A DNA stretch of 64,000 nt from Cherax quadricarinatus (GCF_038502225.1 NC_091346.1:9199293-9263292); one strand, 5' to 3'. Counted from the stretch's first letter, positions 12,570-23,260 are shown. A program made the numbers and translations. The notes: generated from the sequence alone by a model not told the origin.

Positions 12570-15500
12570 AGGTGGGATAGTAGGAGAAGGTGGGATAGTA
12601 GGAGAAGGTGGGATAGTAGGAGAAGGTGGGATAGAAGGAGAAAGTGGGATGGTAGGAGGTGGGATGGTAGGAGAAGGTGGGATAGTAGAAGGTGGGATGG
12701 TAGGAGAAGTTGGGATGGTAGGAGAAGGTGGGATAGTATGAGAGAGTGGGATAGTAGGAGAAGGTGGGATAGTAGGAGAAGGTGGGATAGTAGGAGAAGG
12801 TGGGATAGTAGGAGAGGGTGGGATAGTAGGACAAGATGGGGAAGTAGAAGGTGGGATGGTAGGAGAAGGTGGGATGGTAGGAGAAGGTGGGACAGTAGGA
12901 GAGGGGGGGATAGAAGGAGAGGGTAAGATAGTAGGAGAAGGTGGTATAGTAGGAGAAGGTGGGATGGTAGGAGAAGGTGGGATAGGAGAAGGTGGGATGG
13001 TAGGAGGTGGGATAGTAGGAGAGGGCAGGAAAGTAGGAGAAGGTGGGATAGTAAGAGAGTGAGGGATAGTAGGAGAGGGTGGGATAGGAGAGGGTGGGAT
13101 AGTAGGAGAGGGTGGGATAGTAGGAGAAGGTGGGATAGTAGGAGAGGGTGAGACGGTAGGAGAGTGTGGGATAGTAGGAGAGGGTGGGATGGTAGGAGAG
13201 GGTGGGATAATAGGAGAGGGTGAGATAGTAGGAGAGGGTTGCATGGTAGGAGAGTGTGGGATAGTAGGAGAGGGAGGGATAGTAGGAGAGGGTGGGATAG
13301 TAGGAGAGGGTGGGATGGTAGGAGAAGGTGGGATATTAGGAGAGGGTGGGATAGTAGGAGAGGGTGGGATGGTAGGAGAGTGTGGGATAGTAGGAGAGGA
13401 TGGGATAGGAGGAGAGGGTGGGATAGGAGAGGGTGGGATGGTAGGAGAATATGGGATAGTAGAAGAGGGTGGGATAGTAGGAGAAGGTGGGATAATAGGA
13501 GAAGGTGGGATAGTAGGAGAAGGTGGGATAGTAGGAGACGGTGGGATGGTAGGAGAGGGTGGGATGGTAGGAGAAGGTGGGATAGTAGGAGAGGGTGGGA
13601 TCGTAGGAGAGGGTGGGATAGTAGTAGAGGGTGTGATAGTACAAGAGGGTGGGATAGTAGGAGAGGGTGCTATAGTAGTAGAGTGTGGGATGCTAGAAGG
13701 TGGGATAGTAGGAGAAGGTGGGATAGTAGGAGAGGGTGGGAGAGTAGGAGAAGGTGGAATAGTAGGAGAGGGTGGGATGGTAGGAGAGGATGGGATAGTA
13801 GAAGAGGGTGGGATGGTAGAAGAGGGTGGGATAGTAGGAGAGAATGGCATAGTAGGAGAGGGTGGGATAGTAGGATAGGGTGGAATGGTAGGAGGTGGGA
13901 TAGTAGGAGAGGGTGGGATCGTAGGAGAGGGTGGGATAGTAGGAGAGAGTGGGATAGTAGGAGAGGGTGGGATAGTAGGAGAGGGTGGGATAATAGGAGA
14001 GGGTGGGATAGTAGGAGAGGGTGGGATGGTAGGAGAAGGTGGGATAGTAGAAGAAGATGGGATAGTAGAAGAAGGTGGGATAGTAGGAGAGGGTGGGATA
14101 GTAGGAGAAGGTTGGATAGTAGGAGAAGGTGGGATAGTAGGAGAGGGCGGGATTGTAGGAGAAGGTGGGATAGTAGGAGAAGGTGGGATAGTAGGAGAAG
14201 GTGGGATAGTAGGAGAGGGTGGGATAGTAGGAGAATGTGGGATAGTAGGTGAGGTTGGGATAGTAGGAGAGGGTGGGATAGTAGCAGAAACTGGGATAGT
14301 AGGAGAGGGTGGGATGGTAGGAGAAGGTGGGATAGTAGGAGAGGGTGGGATGATAGAGAAGATGGGATAGTAGGAGAGGGTGGGATGGTAGGAGAGGGTG
14401 GTATAGTAGGAGAAGGTGGGATAGTAGGAGAGGGTGGGATAGTAGAAGAGGGTGGGATGGTTGGAGAAGGTGGGATATTAGGAGAGGTTGGGATGGAAGG
14501 AGAAGATTGGATGGTAGGAGAGGGAGGGATGGTAGGAGAAGGCGGGATGGTAGGAGAGGGTGGGATGGTGAGAGAAGGGGGGAAAGTAGGTAAAGGTGGG
14601 ATAGTAGAAGAGGGTGGATAGTAGGAGAGGGTTGGATGGTAGGAGAAGGCGGGATAGTAGGTGAGGGTGGGATAGTAGGAGAGGGTGGGATAGTAGCAGA
14701 AACTGGGATAGTAGGAGAGGGTGGGATGGTAGGAGAAGGTGGGATAGTAGGAGAGGGTAGGATGGTAGAGAAGGTGGGATAGTAGGAGAGGGTGGGATGG
14801 TAGGAGAGGGTAGTATAGTAGAAGGTGGGATGGTAGGAGAGGGTGGGATAGTAGGAGAGGGTGGGATGGTAGGAGATGGTGGGGTAGTAGGAGAGTATGG
14901 GATAGTAGGAGAGGGTGGGATAGTAGGAGAGGTTGGTATAGTACAAGAGGGTGGGATAGTAGGAGAGGGTGGGATAGTAGGAGAAGGTCTGAGAGTAGGA
15001 GAAGGTGGGATAGTAGGAGAAGGTAGGATAGTAGGAGAGTATGGGATAGTAGGAGAAGGTGGGATAGTAGGAGAGTATGGAATAGTAGGAGAGGGTGGGA
15101 TAGTAGGAGAAGGTGGGATAGTAGGAGAAGGTGGGATCGTAGGAGAGTATGGGATAGTAGGAGAGGGTGGGATAGTACAAGAGGGTGGGATAGTAGGAGA
15201 GGGTGGGATAGTAATAGAAGGTGGGATAGTAGGAGAAAGTGAGATAGTAGGAGAAGGTGGAATAGTAGGAGAAGGTGGGATATCAGAAGAAAGTGGGATA
15301 GTAGGAGATGGTGGGACAGTAGGAGAAGGTGGGATAGTAGGAGAGGGTGGGATAGTAGGAGAAGGTGGGGTGGTAGGAGAAGGTGGGATAGCAGGAGAGG
15401 GTAGGATAGTAGGAGAGGGTGGGATAGTAGGAGAGGGTGGGATGGTAGGAGAAGGTGGGATATTAGGAGAGGGTGGGACAGTAAGAGAGGGTGGGATAGT
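12570..15500. repeat. 18-bp purine-rich minisatellite, right half
   Basis: Continuation of the array at 7143-9268 after the LTR. The unit is GGTGGGATAGTAGGAGAG or ...GAA, more mixed than in the left half, with GAGTGT, GAGTAT and GTACAAGAG variants. Local blocks recur, for example 14280-14370 and 14690-14780, showing internal duplication. Long open frames here (431, 495, 409 codons minus; 337 plus) are products of the period. Confidence 0.96.
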
Positions 15501-15697
15501 AAGAGAGGGTGATACAGTAGAAAAGGGTGGGACAGAAGAGGTTGGGACAGTAAGAGAGCTTAGGATAGTAAGAGAGGGTGAAACAGTAGAAAAGGGTGGG
15601 ACAGAAGAGGTTGGGACAGTAAGAGAGCTTAGGATAGTAAGAGAGGGTGAAACAGTAGAAAAGGGTGGGACGGAAGAGGTTGGGACAGTAAGAGAGG
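15500..15697. repeat. 69-bp higher-order repeat at array edge
   Basis: Nearly three copies of a 69-bp block that includes ACAGTAGAAAAGGGTGGGAC and GTAAGAGAGCTTAGGATAGT. It is built of degenerate 18-bp units and amplified as a larger unit at the right border of the minisatellite. Confidence 0.85.
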
Positions 15698-15797
15698 GCA
15701 CCACCACGATGCTCTCAACACCAACTCCAATTCTGAGGGACTGATTACCTCATCTTTTGTATATAGTTCTACTGTCTTCTAATTATGTCCTAGAATC

Positions 15798-15834
15798 TGT
15801 ATTGATAAAGCCACTGGATGGCGAAACGTCTACA
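15798..15834 (+). ncRNA. Hammerhead ribozyme-like motif, U3/A8 core variant
   Basis: Stem I UGUA/UACA (15798-15801 with 15831-15834), core UUGAUAA (15802-15808) in place of CUGANGA, stem II GCCA-CUGGA-UGGC (15810-15822), GAAA (15823-15826), then CGU and C17 at 15830. The cleavage triplet would be the canonical GUC. All stems pair exactly. The two core changes sit at positions 3 and 8, which pair with each other in the known structure, so they are compensatory. It is followed by AATAAAAATATCCAGATGTTGCAAATGTG, the tail shared by other Penelope-like fragments here. Confidence 0.55.
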
Positions 15835-15869
15835 ATAAAAATATCCAGATGTTGCAAATGTGTCTTAAC

Positions 15870-16290
15870 TTTCACATTACATTTCCTCTTCGGAGGAACA
15901 GAATGTTTTTGCCTTCCAGTGAACATTTTAGGCCCAGTAAACGCTTTTCGTGCCCAGTGAACGTTTCTGCCTCTCAGCGAGTATTTCTAACTTCCAGAGA
16001 AAGTTTGTTCCTCTTAGTGAACGTTTCTGTCTTCCAGTTATCGTTTTACCTCCCAGTCAACGTTTCTATCTCCCAATGAACGCTTCTGTTGCCAGTTTCT
16101 CCACCATGGTGATAATTTATCTTTTAAATTTTAATGTTAATGTCAGTGAATTTCAGTAAACGTTTCTGCGTCATGTTGATGTTTTGTGCCTCTACGAGAG
16201 CCTTTGTACCTCACAGTGAACATCTGTATCACACAGTGAACATTTGTACCTACCATACAGTGAACATTTCTGTCTCCCAGAAACGTACCT
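15870..16290 (+). repeat. Degenerate minisatellite (CAGTGAACGTTTCTGTCTCC-like)
   Basis: About 17 diverged units of 20-27 bp built around AGTGAACGTTTCTG and CTCCCAGT. Unit length and sequence drift strongly, so the array is old. Short frames across it are not coding. Confidence 0.75.
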
Positions 16291-16333
16291 GCGTCTTTGT
16301 TAAAATGTGCATTTACGTCAGACTTTGATTGCT

Positions 16334-16500
16334 TGTGGCTTTGTTCATAGCATCCTCAGCTCTCACATTCAGGGCTCCGGGATCGATCTCCGTTGGAAGG
16401 GTTAAACGTTTTGTATATTTCCTATACCTGCTGCCCCTGTTCACCTAGCAGTAAGTACCTGAATGTTAGCCTAAAGTTGTGGGACGCATCCTGGGGGTAC
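16334..16500 (+). mobile_element. tRNA-derived SINE fragment
   Basis: A decayed tRNA-like head (GGCTCCGGGATCGATCTCCG as B-box region near 16373-16395) is followed by a body with CCTGTTCACCTAGCAGTAAGTACCT and GTGGGACGCATCCTGGGGG. The body matches, in reverse orientation, 25430-25515 and 59785-59855. I associate this family with decapods, from memory. Confidence 0.65.
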
Positions 16501-16559
16501 ATTAATCAAAATACTCAGCATATCCTGGGACTTCGTATATAGTATACCAATGAACTCTC

Positions 16560-16640
16560 CTTTGTATGGACTGATGAAGTCACTGTCTGGTGGAACGTTT
16601 TCTAAATAAAAATACCCAAGTGTTGCACATGTGTCTAATT
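16560..16640 (+). mobile_element. Penelope-like end with degenerate hammerhead
   Basis: Contains a perfect CUGAUGA core (16571-16577), but the stem II region GUCACUGUCUGGUG pairs poorly and the GAAA box reads GGAA. The following AAATAAAAATACCCAAGTGTTGCACATGTG matches the tail of 15831-15862. It is a dead copy of the ribozyme-bearing end. Confidence 0.5.
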
Positions 16641-17790
16641 TATCATCATAGTTGTATCATGTACTTGTAGAAATAAAAATTATGATTATTATTATTGCTG
16701 GAATTATGATTCTGGGAATTTATAAACAACGATTTTCTCTAGTGTGGAGGTACTTGATTCTCTCTGCTTGCTGGCCTGCGAATTGCGATTATTACTTGTG
16801 TACCTGACGTTGGCTGCGGAGTATGTGCCTGCAAGCCACGACTTTAGCTGAAGTGGAGATTACCAGATATATGAGGTTTGTGAAGGTGTCTCCGGTGAGG
16901 ATAAGAAAGAATAATGTAGTTACAGTACAAATATTGTTAACGAGAGTTTGGTGCCGGTGATAGTAGGGGGGAACACTTAATGTAGGATGTATTATCTCAA
17001 TAGTTTCAATATATGGAGAATATAATCTACAGGGCGATGAAGCAGTCACCTTTAAGGCTCACGGGACTCAGGGAACAGGTGGAGCGCAGGTGAAGTCTCA
17101 CCTGTTGAGCGAAGCTTCGGAGATTTCTTCTGCAGGAACTTGCAGACGAGAACTTAGTACCAGATTTTACTTGGCCAATGAAACAAATGATTTTCAGATA
17201 ATAATTTCCATTCACATAATAGCTTGACTCAGTGTCTAAATATAATAGTTTGAGGGTTTAAACATATTCAGTGTTAAGAATAATAAACATTACGTTAAAT
17301 ACTTTCTGTTAATATATTCTGAGAGTATGATTAACATAGTGAATAAGGTATAAATGCAAATTATCAGAAATATTCCAGCTATATTGTCATTGAAGAGGAG
17401 GTAAATTTTAAGTATGCCAGAAAATAATATTATCCTATTAGACATCACAATAAATAATTGTTACATTATTACAAGAGTCTAATCTAGTATTGTCAAGATG
17501 TTAATGGTTATATTTGCACATGTTTTCCATATACAGTTTACGACCTTTGAAATCTAGCAAAAGAAATCTTTCTCATTTATATTGCTGAAGTTTTAAACTC
17601 GTCTCCCTTAACATTGATATAACCTTCAAATGTTTTTTATAGTGATGGTCTTTATGGTGATTCCTGGTATCACAATATTTGTCATAATTCTATGTTATTG
17701 TGTTCAGGCTTAGAATAATGAGTGTAATTAAATACATATTTTTTTGTGATTGTAATTGAACTTTTAGATTATCAACTAATTATAAGAACA
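16641..17790. other. Unassigned AT-rich sequence
   Basis: No gene, satellite or recognised element. Minus-strand frames of 85 and 62 codons overlap out of phase and show no known domain. Confidence 0.4.
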
Positions 17791-17868
17791 TAAGAACGTA
17801 AGCTTCTGTCTTTTATGTGCGGGTTATTTGTGTATCGTTCCAGTCACGGTATTGTGCCTTTTTGTTAT
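17783..17868 (+). mobile_element. LINE tail joined to a Penelope-like fragment
   Basis: TAAGAACATAAGAACGTAAG is a minus-strand CR1-type 8-bp tail. It is followed by TTTTATGTGCGGGTTATTTGTGTATCGTTCCAGTCAC, the reverse complement of the segment at 23140-23172. The second part therefore belongs to the same family as the 23.2-kb ribozyme-like repeat, with its core missing. Confidence 0.5.
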
Positions 17869-18017
17869 TTATAAGAACATAAGAAAGGAGGAACACTGCA
17901 GGAGGCCAGCTGGCCCATACTAGGCAGGTCCTTTACAATTCATCCCACTAACAAAACATTTGCCCAACCCAATTTTCAATGCCACCCAAGAAATAAGCTC
18001 TGAAGTGAAAGTCCCAC

Positions 18018-18416
18018 TCAAATCCAACCCCTCCCACTCATGTACTTATCCAACCTAAATTTGAAACTACCCAAAGTCCCAGCCTCAATATCCCAACTAG
18101 GTAGACTGTTCCACTCATCAACTACCCTATTTCCAAACCAATACTTTCCTATGTCCTTTCTAAATCTAAACTTATCTAATTTAAATCCATTACTGCGGGT
18201 TCTCTCTTGGAGAGACATCCTCAAGACCTTATTAATATCCCCTTTATTAATACCTATCTTCCACTTATACACTTCGATCAGGTCTCCCCTGATTCTTCGT
18301 CTAACAAGTGAATGTAACTTAAGAGTCTTCAATCTTTCTTCATAAGGAAGATTTCTAATGCTATGTATTAATTTAGTCATCCTACGCTGAATGTTTTCTA
18401 ACGAATTTATATCCAT
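18018..18416 (-). pseudogene. LINE ORF2 C-terminal domain
   Basis: Open stretch of 132 codons beyond the internal TAG at 18480-18482 and in the same frame as the reverse transcriptase upstream (the distance is a multiple of three). The sequence has the CR1-type end: MDINSLENIQRRMTK, then RRRIRGDLIEVYKWK and YWFGNRVVDEWNSLPS. It would be lost by termination at the TAG. It corresponds to residues about 510-641 of the 9656-11581 frame. Confidence 0.85.
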
Positions 18417-18482
18417 TCTGTAATATGGAGACCAGAACTGAGCTGCATAATCTAGGTGAGGCCTTACTAATGATGTATAAAG

Positions 18483-19994
18483 CTACAGTATGACCTCTGG
18501 ACTTCTGTTGCTTACACTTCTTGATATAAATCCCAGTAATCTATTTGCCTTATTACGTACGCTTAGGCATTGCTGTCTTGGTTTAAGGTTGCTGCTCACT
18601 ATAACCCCCAAGTCCTTTTCGCAATCTGTATGGCTAAGTTCTACATCATTTAACTTATAAGTACTAGGGTTATGGGCACTCCCGAGCTTCAGAACTTTGC
18701 ATTTATCTACATTGAACTGTATCTGCCACTTTTCTGACCAAGAATAGAGTTTGTTTAAATCCTCCTGAAGTTCCATAACATCTACGTTAAAATCAATTAT
18801 CCTACCTATCTTTGTGTCATCGGCGAATTTGCTCATATCACTAGTAATTCCCTCATCAAGATCATTGATATATATTATAAACAACAACGGGCCCAAGACT
18901 GATCCCTGTGGAACGCCACTTGTTACAGATCCCCACTCGGATTTAACTCCATTTATGGACACTCTCTTCTTCCTGTCAGTGAGCCATGACTCGATCCACG
19001 AGAGCACTTTTACCCCAATGCCATGAGCTGCCACTTTCTTTAACAGTCTATGGTGCAGAACTCTATCAAAAGCCTTACTAAAATCTAAGTAAATAATATC
19101 AAATTCTTTATCGTGGTCAACAGCCTCAAAAGCTTTACTGAAGAAAGTTAATAAATTAGTTAGACAAGACCGGCCTCTTGTGAATCCATGCTGAGTATCA
19201 TTAATCAAGCTATGCTTATCGAGATGGCTTATTATAATCTGAGCTATAATTGACTCAAATAATTTGCCTACAATTGAGGTCAGGCTTATTGGGCGGTAAT
19301 TTGACGGTAACGACTTGTCCCCTGTTTTAAAAATAGGAATTACATTAGCCATCTTCCACATATCAGACACTACACCTGTTTGAAGAGATAAATTAAAAAT
19401 ATTAGTTAATGGTTCACAGACTTCCATTTTGCATTCCTTAAGAACCCTTGAAAAAACCTCATCAGGACCCGGCGACTTATTTTGCTTCAGTCTGTCTATC
19501 TGCTTCACAACCATTTCACTAGTGACTGTGATGTTACATAATTTATCCTCTTCTAGCCCACTATAAAAATTAATTACTGGAATATTGTTACTGTCTTCCT
19601 GTGTAAAAACTGAGAGAAAATAATTATTAAAAATCGAGCACATTTCATTCTCTTTGCCAGTAAGGTGCCCATAGTTATTTTTAAGGGGACCTATCTTATC
19701 TCTAACTTTTGTTGTATAGACCTGGAAAAAACTTTTTGGGTTAGTTTTAGAATCCCTAGCAACTTTAATTTCATAGTCCCTTTTAGCTTTTCTTATCCCC
19801 TTTTTAATGTCCTTCTTAATGTCAATATACTGATTCATAAGATGACCCTCACCTCTTTTGATACGCCTATAAATTCCTTTCTTATGCCCTAGTAGATATT
19901 TGAGCCTATTATTCATCCATTTTGGGTCATTTCTATTTGATCTAATTTCTTTATAAGGGATAAACGTTCTTTGAGCAGCATGTATAGTGTTCAA
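18483..19994 (-). pseudogene. CR1-like LINE ORF2 reverse transcriptase, stop-interrupted
   Basis: A 503-codon open stretch encoding the RT domain. It carries NYRPISLTS, LDFSKAFDRV (catalytic Asp), GVPQGSVLGP and FADDTKIGR (catalytic Asp pair), in the usual order and spacing. A single TAG at 18480-18482, where the other copy has a Gln codon, cuts it off from the C-terminal domain at 18018-18416. Upstream, a TGA just before 19995 separates it from the endonuclease. The polymerase residues themselves are intact, so decay is recent. Confidence 0.9.
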
Positions 19995-20119
19995 AAACTG
20001 TCATATTGACAGCTCTCTTCGTTACCCCAGTCAACAGATGATAAGTGTTCTCTAAGCCCATCGTAATCTGCTAAGTGAAAATCTGGGACTGTTACTGAGT
20101 TATCGCTACTATCGTACTT

Positions 20120-20452
20120 TCATTCAATACTAAATGTAATTGATTTGTGGTCGCTAGGACCCAGTTCCTCTGAAATTTCTAAATTATTAACAAGGGATTC
20201 ATTGTTTGCCATAACTAAGTCAAGCAGGTTATTTCCCCTTGTAGGTTCTGTCACAAACTGCTTCAAAAAACAATCCTGAACTACTTCTAAGAAGTCGTAT
20301 GATTCTAAATTCCCAGTCAAGAAATTCCAATCAATATGACTAAAGTTAAAGTCTCCTAGAATTACTACATTATCGTGCCTTGTGGCCTTAACAATTTCCT
20401 CCCATAGTAGTTTCCCTTGGTCCCTATCTAAGTTTGGGGGACAGTATATCAC
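20120..20452 (-). pseudogene. LINE ORF2 endonuclease, C-terminal part
   Basis: A 110-codon open piece of the apurinic-type (EEP family) endonuclease that nicks target DNA for LINE insertion. It has IYCPPN near its start, the metal-site GDFNF motif, LDLVMAN, and the terminal SDHKSI with the catalytic Asp-His pair. A TGA ends it before the linker to the RT. Upstream, between 20453 and 20659, the homologous frame continues but holds stops and a frameshift, with VRDRLNCCIKTG still recognisable. Confidence 0.88.
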
Positions 20453-20659
20453 TCCTAAAATCAGTTTTTCATGCCCCTCTGAAAATTCTATCTAAACAGA
20501 CTCTGTATGTGTTACTTCAGACTTAATACCCGTTTTTATGCAACAGTTCAAGCGATCTCGGACATACAAAGCCACCCCACCCCCTTCCCGATACTTTTAT
20601 CTACTTGGAACAATTTAAAACCCTGAATATGACATTCCGCAGGCATGTCCCGACTTTTT

Positions 20660-20956
20660 TTAATTAAACCACGTCTCAGTTAAGGCAAATACATCAATGT
20701 TACCTGCACTAGCAACTAATCTCAACTCGTCCATCTTATTCCTAGCACTATGGCAATTAGCATAATAAACATTGAAAGACTCTCCTTTCTCTTTACCCTT
20801 CCTGCTCATTTCTGTTTTTCTACTAAACCTCTTACTGTCCTTATCACCCAAAGTCCCTGGCTTTTCAATATCTACCTCGTTCTGCTTATTACTAGTTCCC
20901 CTAGAACTCGTAATATTACTACACTGGGACTTCACTGTTTTCCTGCCAAAACCCAT
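20660..20956 (-). pseudogene. LINE ORF2 start and endonuclease N-terminus
   Basis: A 98-codon frame whose ATG lies 14 nt after the ORF1 stop. After a basic, Ser-rich leader of about 55 residues it enters the endonuclease with FNVYYANCHSARNKMDELR, which supplies the conserved Asn, and DVFALTETW with the catalytic Glu. A TAA then ends it and further damage follows up to 20453. The close ORF1-ORF2 spacing suggests reinitiation for translation of ORF2, which is an inference. Confidence 0.85.
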
Positions 20957-20970
20957 ACCACTAACTATTC

Positions 20971-21807
20971 CTAGTTTAAAGTCCTAACTGTTCTCTCCAC
21001 TGCAGTTGCCTGTGCTACCACCCAAGACCTAGATAAGTGAACCCCATCCCTGGCATATATGTCATTTCTGCCATAGAAGAGGTCCCAGTTGTCAATGAAT
21101 GTTACCGCATTTTCCTTACAGTATTTGTCCAGCCAGCAATTGACACCAATTGCCCTGGACAACCATTCATTTCCAACTCGTCTCCTTGACAAAATACCAC
21201 ATATGATAGGTTTCCCACCCTTACTCCTAATTATTTCTATTGCTGACCTATACCTGCTAATCAGGTCTTCACTCCTACGTCTGCCAACATCGTTGCCTCC
21301 AGCACTGAGACAGATAATAGGATTGCTCCCATTACCTCTCATGATGTCATCCAGACGGCTAACAATATCCTCCATCCCAGCCCCAGGAAAGCAAACTCTC
21401 TGTCTCCTACTCCTGTCCTTCAAGCAGAACGCCCTATCCATATACCTAACTTGGCTATCCCCAACAACAACAATATTCTTACCTTCCTTGGTGTCGTTCG
21501 TCGTGATGTTCCCAGTAGTCGACTCACATTCGTCGGGTAGCATTGAGAATGTATTAGATGTTTCCACAACAGTTTCCACGGCAGTCTCTTTCTTCTTCAT
21601 CGTTTCTACCTTTCCATTCGTCCTCTTGATCGTCAACTTCTTTCCCTGCTGTCCAGCCACTGACCAGTTTCCCTTCCTGACCTGAGGACTCAAAACAGGA
21701 GGATTACTACGAATCTTCTTGTTTTCCTCGGTCAGTCGCCGAATCTCCAACTTCGCCATCCTCAATTCTTCCTTAAGCTGTTGGTAAAGTTGCTCGATGG
21801 AGGGCAT
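20971..21807 (-). CDS. CR1-like LINE ORF1 with SGNH esterase domain
   Basis: An intact 278-codon frame for the LINE ORF1 protein. Residues 4-34 form a Leu/Glu/Lys-rich probable coiled coil (MPSIEQLYQQLKEELRMAKL). A basic linker follows (about 44-75). Residues about 108-278 are an SGNH/GDSL hydrolase fold: GDSQVR (block I, nucleophile Ser118), GGND (block III, 170-173) and DGVH (block V, Asp254 and His257). An esterase domain in ORF1 is known in CR1-group LINEs; its role in retrotransposition is unsettled (membrane or RNP targeting has been suggested). All four catalytic residues are kept even though ORF2 next to it is broken. The start is the first ATG after an untranslated leader. Confidence 0.88.
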   Translation of the reverse strand: MPSIEQLYQQLKEELRMAKLEIRRLTEENKKIRSNPPVLSPQVRKGNWSVAGQQGKKLTIKRTNGKVETMKKKETAVETVVETSNTFSMLPDECESTTGNITTNDTKEGKNIVVVGDSQVRYMDRAFCLKDRSRRQRVCFPGAGMEDIVSRLDDIMRGNGSNPIICLSAGGNDVGRRRSEDLISRYRSAIEIIRSKGGKPIICGILSRRRVGNEWLSRAIGVNCWLDKYCKENAVTFIDNWDLFYGRNDIYARDGVHLSRSWVVAQATAVERTVRTLN

Positions 21808-21973
21808 CTTGCTTCAATTTGTAGAGAGCGCGCAAACAGGTCTTCACAGAGCTAAGTACACGTCAACACTGCCAATAAAAAAGACATTTCTCACGAGCGA
21901 AGTGATATCCCTTGTCACGGTGGCTCGCTTGTTGACATCGTGGCTTCAGTGTTGGTCTAAGAAGACTACTTTA

Positions 21974-22053
21974 GTTGTCTATTGTCAAGCTTATTTCTGC
22001 TTATTTAAAAATGTAATTTACATTTACGCAGAAATAAGCTTGACAATAGACAA
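21974..22053. repeat. Perfect 26-bp inverted repeat (hairpin)
   Basis: TTGTCTATTGTCAAGCTTAT-TTCTGC is followed, after a 27-bp AT-rich loop, by its exact reverse complement. It lies just outside the 5' end of the LINE. It could be a small fold-back element or a young palindrome; there is no terminator context. Confidence 0.85.
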
Positions 22054-22059
22054 TTAAAA

Positions 22060-23130
22060 CTTGTGTCACTGTGATGGGTAATATGATAGTAAGATCACAT
22101 TAGCTGGTACATAATTGTACTTTCAAATATGATTCTTGTTACATGGGTCACGTCCTGTACTTGTACTACCGAGAGTCGTGTTTGTTTGGGCTGCAGTGTG
22201 TGACTTGGCTCCTCCCTCAGTCGAGTCCAGACTTGTTGATGAATATAAGTATTGTTTCTTGAAGGAAGTGTAAGATATCAAAGGCAAAACTAACATTTTT
22301 AAAACAAAAAACCACTGACTGTGAATTCTGGAATGGATTACCATTCGTGAGTTCCATGAATAATTCGGACTTAGAAAAGTTTCTGGATGAGTTAGAAAAT
22401 GAATCAGAACAAACATTTCTTGAAATTTTTCATAATTTTGGTAATAACCTGGATCTCAAGCTAATTTTGTAATATATTTAGTTTCATAAGGGCAAAGGGT
22501 AAGAAGGAAGAGTAAAAATAAGAGAAGGCAATGAAAATGAGGGTTTCCAGAATAACAATAGCATTACATTTACGTGGTTTTTCTAAACATATTTTTCTCC
22601 ATTATGTTTTTCTCCATTATTTGTGAGTGATGTTACCTAACATGACTTAATTCCTTCATATTAATTATGAAAGAGAGACTGGGGGAAGCCAGGAATGCAA
22701 GAGTATCTTACCTCAGTGTCAAAGAGTAGTCTCACAGTTCAGTCAGATGGACACTACTTGTGAGAAACTTTTGACGCACCGTATAGCCGACTTTTACTGG
22801 CAGGCTGGAGTTTGGAACAACAGTGTATCGAATATAATAAAAATGGAAAGTTCAGTATAAGTGTCAGTATCACAGCACATCAGAATTGCTTTAATCTCTG
22901 TCAAAAAGAATCAGATAGTGAGAGAAATATAACTAAGTACAGGAGTTGTGGAAAGAAGAGGAGTACTTCTGTAAAAGTTACTTCAAACCTCATCGCATAC
23001 TTGAGAAGACTACAGTGTGTTTAAAAGAAAAACGAGATGCTGCGCATTAGGAAATGACTGAAAAATCTACTAGAAGCGACGACACAACATAAAAATCAAT
23101 TCTTTGAATTTTCAAAACAAAAAAAGAAAG
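22060..23130. other. Unassigned sequence
   Basis: No gene or repeat recognised. The 97-codon minus frame at 22123-22416 and the 70-codon plus frame at 22812-23024 have no known domain. Confidence 0.4.
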
Positions 23131-23131
23131 T

Positions 23132-23260
23132 CACAATACAGTGACTGGAACAATACACAAATAACCCGTACAACGACGTTTCGGTCCGACTTGGACCATT
23201 TACAGAGTCACACTATCAGAAAGGAGAAAAGAAGGAAGTATATACAGGCTAGCAGATCGT
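23132..23260 (-). mobile_element. Hammerhead-like dispersed repeat (GGTCCGACTTGGACC type)
   Basis: On the minus strand it holds stem GGUCC-AAGUC-GGACC directly followed by GAAACGUC (23175-23197), the same layout as stem II plus the GAAA box and cleavage triplet of the other motifs. The expected CUGANGA position reads CUGUAAA, so the catalytic core is altered. I know this as an abundant decapod repeat; its relation to Penelope-like elements is inferred. Confidence 0.5.

Larger units (their letters stand above)
17871..21950 (-). mobile_element. Near full-length CR1-like LINE, mutated
   Basis: In minus-strand order: 5' UTR (about 21950-21808), ORF1 (21807-20971), ORF2 start 14 nt later (20956), endonuclease, reverse transcriptase, C-terminal domain ending at 18018, 3' UTR, and a short TTCTTATG-type tail at 17871-17886. 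ORF1 is open, while ORF2 has several stops and at least one frameshift. It is a different subfamily from 9651-11763, with clearly diverged protein. The 5' boundary is uncertain. No convincing target duplication was found. Confidence 0.88.

Noticed and set aside
12555..15707. Long minus-strand frames of 409-495 codons and plus frames of up to 337 codons
   Set aside because: Again a by-product of the 18-bp array; codon pattern changes freely between frames.
16560..16640. Active hammerhead at the perfect CUGAUGA core
   Set aside because: Stem II pairs badly and the GAAA box is mutated to GGAA, so only a remnant is claimed.
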